Assembly: GCA_034659855.1 (NCBI GenBank)
Contig: JAYEIA010000301.1
Coordinates: 1 to 5,712, forward strand
Direction: 5' to 3'
Origin: JAYEIA01 sp034659855
Lineage (GTDB): Bacteria > Bacteroidota > Bacteroidia > Bacteroidales > JAADGE01
Length of the DNA: 5,712 nt
In this document: positions 1-5,712 of the stretch, piece by piece
Position numbering within the stretch: the stretch's first letter is position 1
How the letters are laid out: every line of letters begins with the position of its first letter
The notes under the pieces: generated by a model
The model's input: the letters and a program-made list of their open reading frames with translations, nothing else
Databases searched by the model: none
Told to the model about the DNA's origin: nothing
Made by a program: the position numbers and the translations under genes

Positions 1-39
1 AATATTATTTACATCAAACTTTTACCATAATTAATTTTG

Positions 40-47
40 TATATTTG
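40..47 (+). promoter_or_regulatory. Candidate Bacteroidetes -7 promoter box for the vapB-like gene
   Basis: The octamer TATATTTG fits the Bacteroidetes sigma-factor -7 consensus TAnnTTTG and lies 35 bases before the vapB-like ATG, leaving a leader of roughly 30 bases. I see no convincing -33 TTTG/TTG element at the usual ~19-21 base spacing, so the call rests on one box in AT-rich DNA. It would have driven the now broken toxin-antitoxin operon. Confidence 0.4.
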
Positions 48-82
48 TAAAATTATTTTAGTGAACTAAAACTTTCAAAATT

Positions 83-319
83 ATGATAGTAACAAATCCT
101 ATAATAGAAAATTATTTTGGTCTTATTCAAAACCTAAATCATAGAGCTAAACTTGAATTAATTTCTCGCATATCTAATTCAATGTTAGATGAAAAGGAAA
201 CAAAACAAGAACAATTATTAAGTTGCTATGGTGCATTTCTTTGAGAACAATCAGCCGATGAAATGATAAAATCAATCCATGAAGCAAGATATTTTACAGA
301 TAAAAATATTGAATTATGA
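83..319 (+). pseudogene. VapB-like antitoxin, interrupted by an in-frame TGA
   Basis: This reading frame has 78 codons and is broken by a TGA at 242-244 (codon 54). The product would be the antitoxin that neutralises the PIN-domain toxin encoded immediately downstream. The part before the stop (MIVTNPIIENYF...CYGAFL) and the part after it (EQSADEMIKSIHEARYF...) together match the build of short Bacteroidetes VapC-partner antitoxins: an N-terminal half, a Tyr-Gly linker, then an acidic C-terminal helix rich in Ser/Ala/Glu that ends in an Arg-x-Phe segment. The TGA probably replaces a Ser or Gly codon by one base change. The stop (317-319) overlaps the toxin ATG (316-318) as ATGA, the usual translational coupling of vapBC pairs. 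I infer the antitoxin identity mainly from position and shape. The disrupted toxin next door makes loss of selection plausible. Confidence 0.7.
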
Positions 320-382
320 AAAAGTATTTAATTGATACGAATATCTGTGTCTATTTCATTAAAGGTCAATACAATTTACACG
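316..382 (+). pseudogene. VapC-like PIN-domain toxin, fragment 1 of 3 (N-terminus)
   Basis: The first 22 codons of a VapC-type ribonuclease toxin read MKKYLIDTNICVYFIKGQYN, then Leu-His. The Asp7-Thr-Asn motif is the first metal-binding acid of the PIN active site. VapC toxins act in the cytoplasm, cutting RNA (often tRNA) when the antitoxin is lost. The gene starts in a 4-base ATGA overlap with the antitoxin. After His22 (CAC, 379-381) the similarity stops and the frame runs into foreign sequence, ending at a TAA at 430-432. The next residues of the protein (Glu-Lys-Phe-Ala-Asn-Ile-Gly) are found 2 kb downstream from 2424, in a matching frame. This is therefore the 5' stump of an interrupted gene. 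Confidence 0.85.
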
Positions 383-481
383 TTAAAAACAATAACAAAA
401 ATTTTCTGACTAAATTTAATGTTATCACATAAAATCAAATTTTAGAATTAGTTTTAACCTTTTTATAAAAAAAATACAATA

Positions 482-928
482 ATGAAAGGCAATCATTTTA
501 AATTAAAGATATTTGTGCTTATAGGTATATTTTTATTTGCATTCGCCGGCACCAATGCCCAAACCAAAAAAGACGCAAAACCTCAAAACCCACTCGCTAA
601 TTTTGACTACACAATTGCCGGTTTAGACTAAAAAACAGGGAAAAGCCTTAGTTCGGCACAAAAAGATGCTGTTGCTAAAAGTGTAGGATTTATGGCTGTT
701 ATTATGGATAACAAAGAAAAACAAATGGCAGAACAAGAAAAACAAATCACAGAACTAAGTATTCAAATATTAGAAAAGTATAAACGAAATATTAACGCAG
801 GTGCTAAAATATCAAACGAAGACAGGCAATCTATTATTAAAAACATTGCAGCTGTAAAATTATATAAGAATTTATTAAAAGACCAATCCAACTATACTGC
901 CAAAATGAAAAAACAACAAAATGAATAA
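482..928 (+). pseudogene. Small secreted helix-rich protein gene with in-frame TAA at codon 50
   Basis: One frame runs from ATG at 482 to TAA at 926-928 (148 codons) and is broken by a TAA at 629-631. Residues 1-26 look like a Sec signal peptide: Lys at 2, 7 and 9, a hydrophobic core IFVLIGIFLFAFAG, and a likely cut after Thr-Asn-Ala26 before Gln27. The mature part is Lys/Gln/Glu-rich. Residues ~75-105 (KEKQMAEQEKQITEL...) look like an amphipathic helix or short coiled coil. I recognise no family. The 3' end overlaps the ATPase start (ATG at 921) by 8 bases, so the two genes were probably one translationally coupled unit. A 78-codon frame can restart at ATG 692, but its product would lack the export signal and begin in mid-domain. 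I therefore read the gene as inactivated. A sequencing error or a recent nonsense mutation is possible. Confidence 0.6.
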
Positions 929-2318
929 AATAGAAGAAATAATAAAAAATTCAAAAGTAACGCTTTCTGATATTCAAAGAAATTTAGATAATTTGCTTGA
1001 AGAAAAACATTTTCAACCAAGAGCCGATTTAAAAGATTTAAAAGAATTTTCAAAAGACCTTTTAACAAAAAAGATATACCCTCGCATGATTGGTTTATCG
1101 GGATTGAGAGGGACAGGAAAAACTACGCTTTTATGGCAAACGGCAAAATATATTTATGAAAATAATTATAATCGAGATATTTATTTTTTCAATGTTGAAA
1201 GAATAATAAAAACCGGAATAAATATATTTGATATTTCAGAAACAATTAGAAAAATGCCCGAATTTGAAAAAAGAACTGTCATGCTTTTTGATGAAGTTCA
1301 CGAAGACGAAGGTTGGAGCAAATCAATCAAAATTCTATATGACAGTAATCGAGCTTTTATTATTTGCACAGGTAGTTCTGCACTTTTATTACAAACCACT
1401 GCCGATCTTGCAACAAGAATGTATATTCTACACACCTATCCACTGCAATTTACAGAATATGTTACAATATCAAAAAACAAACAAATTGAAAATGAAACAG
1501 AGATAAAAGACAGCTTAAAAAGTGCATTGTTTTTTTCAAAGAATATTGACGAATTTAAAGACAAAATTACAAAAATAATTCCTCAGATAACAGAATTTTA
1601 CAGTTCATTAAAAAACCCTGACGAACTAATTTTAAAATACATAAAAATTCATAACATAACACGATTTACAAAAATAAATAATCAAAAAGTTGTTATACAA
1701 GAAATAGAAAAATTGTTCAGACGGGTAATAACAGAAGATATTCCGAAAATTATACGAAAAAACTATACATATAAAAGTTCCGAAAAATTACTTTTAAGAC
1801 TCGCAGGTTCTGATGAAATAAATTTGCAAACATTAAGTCAGGCACTTGGTATTTCAGCAGATGAAATAATTGAAAATCTTGAAATACTTGAAAATGCAGA
1901 ATTATTAAATATACTACTTCCTTTTGGCGGATACGATACAAAAATCAATAAGAACAAAAAAGCATTTTTTATGTCGCCGTCAGTGCGTTTGGCATTACAT
2001 TCTAAAATGTTTGAAGAAAACAAACAACTTTATTCTAAATTATATGAAGATATTGTAGTAATGTATTTACGACGATTTTATAATAATGCAATGTTATCAT
2101 TTTCAAGTCAAAAAAAAGGTAAAAATCCTGATTTTGTGATTGAAACTTTGCCTGACCCTATTTTAATAGAAGTAGGAACAAATAAAAAATCAATAAAACA
2201 AATAACAGAAAGCAATATAAAATACAGATATGGAATAATAATAAATGCAGAAGCAAACGAAATAAAATATGAAAAAGACATTGCAATAATTCCTTTAAAA
2301 TGGTTTCTATTGTTGTAA
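921..2318 (+). CDS. AAA_14/DUF4143-type ATPase with degenerate C-terminal nuclease-like fold
   Basis: This is an intact 465-residue cytoplasmic P-loop ATPase. Walker A is GLRGTGKTT (residues 61-69). Walker B is VMLFDEVHE (120-128), with Asp124 and Glu125 as expected Mg-binding and catalytic residues. The sensor-like strand is FIICTGSS (146-153). LATRMYILHTYPLQFTEY (163-180) is the characteristic AAA_14 segment, with Arg166 as a possible Arg finger. Residues ~285-335 resemble a winged helix. The C-terminus has the DUF4143-type beta-hairpin DFVI (404-407) and ILIEVG (414-419), where Asp404 and Glu417 match a PD-(D/E)xK pattern but the usual Lys is Gly419. The Gly-Gly-Phe-Pro motif common in the middle of the family is also not evident. 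Length is normal for these proteins (~380-480). Such ATPases are common, patchily distributed and of unsettled function. The start is chosen because ATG 921 overlaps the upstream stop. The substrate is unknown; I assign no biological role. Confidence 0.85.
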   Translation: MNKIEEIIKNSKVTLSDIQRNLDNLLEEKHFQPRADLKDLKEFSKDLLTKKIYPRMIGLSGLRGTGKTTLLWQTAKYIYENNYNRDIYFFNVERIIKTGINIFDISETIRKMPEFEKRTVMLFDEVHEDEGWSKSIKILYDSNRAFIICTGSSALLLQTTADLATRMYILHTYPLQFTEYVTISKNKQIENETEIKDSLKSALFFSKNIDEFKDKITKIIPQITEFYSSLKNPDELILKYIKIHNITRFTKINNQKVVIQEIEKLFRRVITEDIPKIIRKNYTYKSSEKLLLRLAGSDEINLQTLSQALGISADEIIENLEILENAELLNILLPFGGYDTKINKNKKAFFMSPSVRLALHSKMFEENKQLYSKLYEDIVVMYLRRFYNNAMLSFSSQKKGKNPDFVIETLPDPILIEVGTNKKSIKQITESNIKYRYGIIINAEANEIKYEKDIAIIPLKWFLLL

Positions 2319-2362
2319 TGAAAAAAAATAGAGGTTTTAACATTTTGCTTGATGTCAGTCAT

Positions 2363-2393
2363 TTTTTTGTTCCGCCTACGGCTATACAAAAAA
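2363..2393. repeat. Imperfect inverted repeat at the right end of the insertion
   Basis: TTTTTTGT (2363-2370) pairs with ACAAAAAA (2386-2393), and inside it GCC pairs with GGC around a TAC loop (2374-2382), separated by a mismatched internal loop. It sits 45 bases after the ATPase stop and about 30 bases before the insertion end. Neither strand has a T-run following the 3' side of the stem, so it is not a classic intrinsic terminator, although it could still lower read-through. It may be part of the element's end structure. Confidence 0.35.
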
Positions 2394-2423
2394 CAAAAAC
2401 ATGCCCGCCACAAACAGGTTTAC

Positions 2424-2514
2424 GAAAAGTTTGCTAATATCGGTGCTGATAATTTATATATTTCAGAGATAACAATTGCAGAATTAAAATACGGAATTGA
2501 AAATAGTCCCAAAA
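2424..2514 (+). pseudogene. VapC-like PIN-domain toxin, fragment 2 of 3 (middle)
   Basis: From GAA at 2424 the frame reads EKFANIGADNLYISEITIAE followed by LKYGIENSPK. This is the second conserved block of Bacteroidetes VapC toxins, in which the Glu of Ile-Ala-Glu-Leu-Lys-Tyr-Gly is the second active-site acid. Placed after fragment 1 it becomes Glu42, the position expected for a PIN domain. There is no start of its own: the upstream ATG in this frame (2349) lies in the inserted DNA, so an open frame of 66 codons over this stretch is accidental. The block ends in CCC-AAAA, where the next element begins. Without Asp7 and the C-terminal Asp it cannot be an active nuclease. Confidence 0.85.
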
Positions 2515-2747
2515 CAGACTTCGTCTGTTTTAATATTTCAAATAGCTGAACTCCTTTAATATAAAGGTTGCTATATGATTTTGCGATATAATTGGACGCA
2601 GGCATTACTTAATGAAAACCTAAACGCTTAATAATGAGATAGATGGCGGTAGCTGTGAATTTGTTTCAAAATTTGTTTTATCAGGCATTCAGGCACTTAC
2701 AATTATATACAATGTCCATTTTTTTATATTAAAACAGACGAAGTCTG
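2515..2747. mobile_element. 233-bp MITE-like element with exact 22-base inverted ends
   Basis: The left end (2515-2536) begins CAGACTTCGTCTG and continues TTTTAATAT. The right end (2726-2747) is its exact reverse complement over 22 bases. Each end is itself a palindrome: CAGAC-TTC-GTCTG on the left, extending to a 9-base stem with the flanking A-run, and CAGAC-GAA-GTCTG on the right. The loop triplets TTC and GAA differ, showing that the true relation is inverted rather than direct. The interior has no open frame of note, only small palindromes such as CCTTTAATATAAAGG (2553-2567) and two copies of CAGGCATT. The element sits in an A-run inside the vapC codons after Ser-Pro-Lys: four A on the left, six on the right, compatible with a duplicated poly-A target. 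Removing it and restoring five A's recovers a toxin-like frame (SPKKKENRKTIERFITS). It would depend on a transposase elsewhere. A pair of REP-like hairpins is the alternative. Confidence 0.75.
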
Positions 2748-2983
2748 AAAAAAGAAAGAAAACAGAAAAACAATTGAACGGTTTATTACTTCAATTTAAA
2801 TTGTTCCAATCATAGGTAGCCTTGATATTTATGCAAAAGAAAAAAGGTCAGCTTATAGATGATTTTGATTTACTAATCGGAAGTAGTGCAATCGCAAATG
2901 AAATGATTTTAGTAACAAGAAATGTAAAACACTTCAATAGAATATCAGACATTAACATTGAAAATTGGGTTGATGATATTTGA
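2748..2983 (+). pseudogene. VapC-like PIN-domain toxin, fragment 3 of 3 (C-terminus, frameshifted)
   Basis: The C-terminal part of the same toxin is spread over two frames. The first reads KENRKTIERFITSI, a TAA at 2797-2799, then IVPIIGSLDIYAKEK (to 2844). The second, from about 2846, reads GQLIDDFDLLIGSSAIANEM then ILVTRNVKHFNRISDINIEN and WVDDI, with a TGA at 2981-2983. DDFDLLIG holds the third active-site Asp, and the Val-Thr-Arg-Asn-Val-x-His-Phe block is the usual VapC C-terminus. The TAA is one base from AAA (Lys). Between Lys-Glu-Lys and Gly-Gln-Leu, where relatives usually carry a basic Ala-Arg-Leu-Arg-like stretch, a few codons are missing and the frame shifts, so a small deletion is likely. 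Joined, the three pieces give about 130-135 residues, a normal VapC length. The damage besides the insertions shows the gene has been dead for some time. Confidence 0.85.
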
Positions 2984-3005
2984 TAGAAAATAATGTGTAT
3001 ATCAG

Positions 3006-3170
3006 CTTAGGAGATGTGCAAAAATAACTTCACATTTTTTACGTCCTAATTGTATCATTTTACCGCCTCAAAAAAAGACGATATAGCCCGCTATTACTTA
3101 CTTTTTTTGAGTTGTAAAATAATAATTTAGTTTGTTAAAAAAGCAAATTTATTTTTGCACAGCTTCTTAG
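3006..3170. mobile_element. 165-bp foldback (MITE-like) element in the convergent intergenic region
   Basis: The two halves pair along nearly their whole length. The outer arms contain TGTGCAAAAATAA (3015-3027) against TTATTTTTGCACA (3149-3161), matching 21 of about 25 bases when the flanking positions are included. Inner arms are ATTTTAC (3057-3063) with GTAAAAT (3114-3120) and CTCAAAAAAAG (3067-3077) with CTTTTTTTGAG (3101-3111). The tip contains a further hairpin, ATAGC-CC-GCTAT (3082-3093). CTTAG occurs at both edges (3006-3010 and 3166-3170) and could be a 5-base target duplication, which would place the element proper at 3011-3165. There is no coding frame. It lies between the vapC remnant and the 3' end of the convergent gene, so if transcribed it could also end transcription from both sides. 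Its ends do not match those of the 2515-2747 element. Confidence 0.65.
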
Positions 3171-3236
3171 TAAATGCGAAATCTTTATTTTTTATGAACG
3201 TGCTTGCACCTCAGCGTAGCTAATAATTCGGGTTAA

Positions 3237-5712
3237 TCAGAATAAAGCTCTGATACTGACATTTCCGGTATGAATAAACGGATTGTTTTCTGATTTTCGT
3301 CCGGAATACCTAAGGCTTAACTGTAAGTAATTCGATAATTTTGTGTTTCGGGTAAGGCTCCAGACAAAGTTTTTGCCCGGTTTTAAACCCTCCATCATTT
3401 CATAGGCCGGGGCAGAATTTGTCCGGCCCTCAAAATTGTTTTGTACAAATTGAAACTCGGCATTGGTATTGTTGCCTCCGGGAACTTTAAAAATCACATT
3501 TAATTTTAATTGGTAGCCGGTTAATTTTTCGTCAGCTTGAGTGTTTTGTTCATTTTTTACGGACAAGCTGAACAGAGCTTCTCGACTTTTGGAATTATTG
3601 AAACGGGTTTCCAATGAATACTTGTGGTAGGCAATACTGTAATTTCCCGTGGCGGGATATTCGGTAAATCGTTCTTTGATTCCGGTTTTGAACAGGGGAG
3701 AAAGACTCCAATTTTGATAGTTGTACTGCAAACTCAAACGATGAAATTGGTTGCTCATTTCACTAATTCCGTTGATGAGCACCGAGCGGTTAGTCGTTTG
3801 TGCGAACCGGTGAGTGACTATAAGTTTGCCCCCGTCAGATTTATAATTAATGAAGTTTTGAATATTATTCTTTTGAGAAAACAGCATGCTGTCAGGAATA
3901 GATAAAGATGCCGGAGACCATTGCGTATCAATACTTCTGGACGGTTGAAACAGCAAGCGATTTGAGAAGTTATTTATTATACCGGTCAGTCCGGTGTCTT
4001 TCATGTTGAATCGATGAGGGTTCAACAGGAATGAAAGTTCAGCTTTTTGTTCATAATTTTTAATGTATTCATCCGTCGGAAGACTTATTCGAATATAATC
4101 GGCCTCATCCGCAAATTGGGCTTCTACAAACTCATCCAGTTCTTTGAGTCCGTTTTCGTTAAAATCTTTCCATGAGTAAATGCCTTGCCCGTCGGCCACT
4201 TCAATATAGCTGAAATCTTGTTTCATGCGATTACCGGTAGTATGTTCGGCAAAAACGGCCATAGAAACGGCGTGGTTGAATAAATGCAAATTATAGTTAA
4301 TATTTCCGGCAAAATTTCCGGAGGGGGACGGGTTGTTTTCTAATGTGTCTGATATTGAGGCTATTCGGTAGTTGCCGCTAATTTTCAGCCGTTGTTTGCG
4401 GGAGTCAAAAACCTGACTTTGCATGCGGAAGTTGTGCGCAAAATTCTCGAACATCAGTTGATTTCCTTCCGGGATAAATTCTTCTCGATTCGTATATTCT
4501 ATTCGGTATTGACGTTTGCTTCCCTCCGGATTTCGAATGTAAACCGACAATTCATTAAACCGATAACTGCGTTCTTGGAGGTTTCGGTCGATTGTATTTT
4601 CGAAAATGTTCTTTTCGCCTTCTTCTTTTATTCCGAATACGGTATATTTGGTTTTTAGCTCCAACAAACTGCTGTATCTCAAAAATTGACTGATGGTTAA
4701 GCTATCACCGGCAAAGAGCATGCTCCCTACGTTTTGACTGTTTAATTTTTTTCCGGTATAATTGAATGACAATTCATTTTTAAGTGCCCTAAAATCATTG
4801 CCCAAAGCAATGAGATTGCCGGAATAGTTGCTTGTAATTTTTGGATTTCCGTTGAGACCGGCTCCCCACGAAAGATGTTGAGTTTCCTTGCCTTCAAGCT
4901 TGTCCGTTATATTATAATCTCGTTCAAATTCTTGACTTCTGAACGTTTCAAAGGGCGTAAGATTTTTGTCGGTATGCAAATAATTGGCTTTTGCCGACAG
5001 TATGCCGGTTGAGGAGCTGTCAATTACAGCTTCAAGTCCGGTATTCATGGCAAAACCCCTATTGTCGGAGTCATCAATTTCGGAGTATAGATTGTTGTCG
5101 CTGTCGGTGATGGCGGTTTCAAGTTTGAGGGTCATGTTTTTTCCAATGGAGTAGTTGCCCCCTAAGCTTATCATCGTTTGTTTTTTGGGGCTTACCAGTT
5201 GTTTTCGAGGGGCATAATTCCCTTGTGGGATTCCCTTGACAGGAGCAACCCAGCGAAAAACTTTTCCGTTGATAGTATTTTTTTCTCGCATGTAATTCCC
5301 CTTATTGCTTCCCGCAAAAGAAAAATTAACATAATATTCTGCCTTTGTCTGTATGGGTTCATATTCAAAAATATTTTTATAGATAATGTTATCAACAAGA
5401 GTATCTTTTTTGATGTACCCCACTCTGTTTTCATCAATGGTATCAATCTCTGTTTCAGAGGGAATAACAGCCAGTGTTGGGTCGTCTCCGGAATTTTTCA
5501 GAATTAATTTTTGTTTCTCAGTTAATTCTTGACTTATGGGCTGATTTCTAAGTTCGTTTTCCGATAAAATATTTACAAAGAAATTTCCTTTCTTCCTATC
5601 TATATAGGTGTGTCCTCCGGAAAGTAACCGCATGTAATTTTTGTCGGAATATTCAAATTCGGCAGTTATTCGGCTGTTTTTGGTAATAATAAAATTTGAG
5701 GTAAACTTAAGC
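3237..5712 (-). CDS. Large outer-membrane beta-barrel-type protein, C-terminal part (5' end outside window)
   Basis: The frame is open from the window edge to TGA at 3237-3239, giving 824 visible residues. The Met encoded at 5631-5633 is internal: 26 further codons (LKFTSNFIITKNSRITAEFE...) continue upstream in the same frame. The sequence is a long run of alternating hydrophobic/polar beta-strands with aromatic residues, Asn/Gly/Ser-rich turns and no long hydrophobic helix. It ends in NVSIRALF, a terminal Phe typical of outer-membrane barrels. Numbering from the Met at 5633, residues ~125-150 (FRWVAPVKGIPQGNY...) and ~476-520 (YIEVADGQGIYSWKDFNENG then LKELDEF) resemble blocks I associate with large uncharacterised Bacteroidetes surface proteins. 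DFNENGLKELDE (490-501; 4131-4166) fits a 12-residue EF-hand-type calcium loop with acids or Asn at positions 1, 3, 5, 9 and 12. There is no plug domain or TonB box in view. I assign no gene name. The N-terminus, signal peptide and promoter lie outside the window. Confidence 0.75.
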   Translation of the reverse strand, partial: LKFTSNFIITKNSRITAEFEYSDKNYMRLLSGGHTYIDRKKGNFFVNILSENELRNQPISQELTEKQKLILKNSGDDPTLAVIPSETEIDTIDENRVGYIKKDTLVDNIIYKNIFEYEPIQTKAEYYVNFSFAGSNKGNYMREKNTINGKVFRWVAPVKGIPQGNYAPRKQLVSPKKQTMISLGGNYSIGKNMTLKLETAITDSDNNLYSEIDDSDNRGFAMNTGLEAVIDSSSTGILSAKANYLHTDKNLTPFETFRSQEFERDYNITDKLEGKETQHLSWGAGLNGNPKITSNYSGNLIALGNDFRALKNELSFNYTGKKLNSQNVGSMLFAGDSLTISQFLRYSSLLELKTKYTVFGIKEEGEKNIFENTIDRNLQERSYRFNELSVYIRNPEGSKRQYRIEYTNREEFIPEGNQLMFENFAHNFRMQSQVFDSRKQRLKISGNYRIASISDTLENNPSPSGNFAGNINYNLHLFNHAVSMAVFAEHTTGNRMKQDFSYIEVADGQGIYSWKDFNENGLKELDEFVEAQFADEADYIRISLPTDEYIKNYEQKAELSFLLNPHRFNMKDTGLTGIINNFSNRLLFQPSRSIDTQWSPASLSIPDSMLFSQKNNIQNFINYKSDGGKLIVTHRFAQTTNRSVLINGISEMSNQFHRLSLQYNYQNWSLSPLFKTGIKERFTEYPATGNYSIAYHKYSLETRFNNSKSREALFSLSVKNEQNTQADEKLTGYQLKLNVIFKVPGGNNTNAEFQFVQNNFEGRTNSAPAYEMMEGLKPGKNFVWSLTRNTKLSNYLQLSLRYSGRKSENNPFIHTGNVSIRALF

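Larger units (their letters stand above)
383..2424 (+). mobile_element. Putative 2.04-kb insertion splitting vapC, carrying a two-gene cassette
   Basis: The limits are set by where the PIN-domain toxin stops and resumes. Removing 383-2424 joins CAC (His22) to GAA (Glu23) in frame. The trinucleotide ACG stands at both junctions (380-382 and 2422-2424) and could be a 3-base target duplication, or simply chance; the exact cut is ambiguous within those bases. The insert holds a small secreted-protein gene and an AAA_14/DUF4143-type ATPase gene that overlap by 8 bases. I see no transposase, integrase or resolvase. I also see no convincing terminal inverted repeat: the left end starts TTAAAAACAATAAC and the right end finishes CACAAACAGGTTTACG. 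It may be a non-autonomous cargo element, a decayed element, or the product of recombination. The insertion itself is well supported; the mechanism is unknown. Confidence 0.65.

Noticed and set aside
242..244. TGA read as an amino acid (recoded genetic code or selenocysteine) in the antitoxin
   Set aside because: The minus-strand gene and the vapC remnant end at TGA where expected, the other lesions include TAA codons, and no structured element follows the TGA. Plain pseudogene decay explains it.
2363..2393. Intrinsic terminator for the ATPase gene
   Set aside because: The T-run is in the 5' arm of the stem and no T-run follows the 3' arm on either strand, so it does not meet the usual terminator design.
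2108..2413. Minus-strand open frames opposite the ATPase 3' end (also 1750-2023)
   Set aside because: They are Phe/Leu/Ile-rich antisense shadows of an A-rich coding strand, with no motif, and they lie inside a well-supported ATPase.
2349..2549. A 66-codon plus-strand open frame after the ATPase
   Set aside because: Its first 25 codons lie in the inserted DNA and the rest is the middle block of the broken vapC followed by MITE end sequence. It is a chance fusion, not a gene.
2515..2747. CRISPR or direct-repeat array based on the repeated CAGAC/GTCTG motif
   Set aside because: There are only two copies, and the loop triplets show an inverted relation. No regular spacers are present.
3624..3905. 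Plus-strand open frames within the minus-strand gene (also 4392-4658 and 5178-5507)
   Set aside because: They lie antisense to a continuous 824-residue frame with coherent beta-strand patterning and show no recognisable protein features.

Overview
The window looks like a Bacteroidetes chromosome. It is AT-rich, starts lack Shine-Dalgarno sequences, and there is a TAnnTTTG-type -7 promoter box. It also carries a VapC-like PIN toxin type common in that phylum, an AAA_14/DUF4143 ATPase, and a very large beta-rich outer-membrane-type protein ending in Phe. No organism can be named from the sequence alone.

Left part (1-2983) is the ruin of a vapBC toxin-antitoxin operon. The vapB-like antitoxin (83-319) has an in-frame TGA at codon 54 and overlaps the start of a vapC-like PIN-domain toxin by ATGA. 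The toxin is cut into three pieces that still read as one protein in order: N-terminus at 316-382, middle at 2424-2514, C-terminus at 2748-2983. The first gap is a ~2.04-kb insertion (383-2424) and the second a 233-bp MITE-like element (2515-2747). Joining pieces 1 and 2 at the shared ACG restores the frame exactly. The third piece has also gained a TAA and a frameshifting deletion.

The 2.04-kb insertion carries two overlapping genes and no recognisable transposase. One encodes a small secreted, helix-rich protein (482-928) with a TAA at codon 50. The other is an intact 465-residue AAA_14/DUF4143-type ATPase (921-2318). The ATPase is the only clearly intact gene in the left half.

The middle strip (2984-3236) holds no gene. 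It is mostly one 165-bp imperfect foldback (3006-3170) that pairs along nearly its whole length and has a small hairpin at its tip. It is probably a second, unrelated MITE-like element.

Right part (3237-5712, minus strand) is a single gene open at the window edge, visibly richer in G+C than the left half. Its 824 visible residues form a beta-strand-rich outer-membrane-type protein with an EF-hand-like calcium-binding loop. It converges on the vapBC ruin and appears to be resident sequence. I see no functional link between it and the left half.
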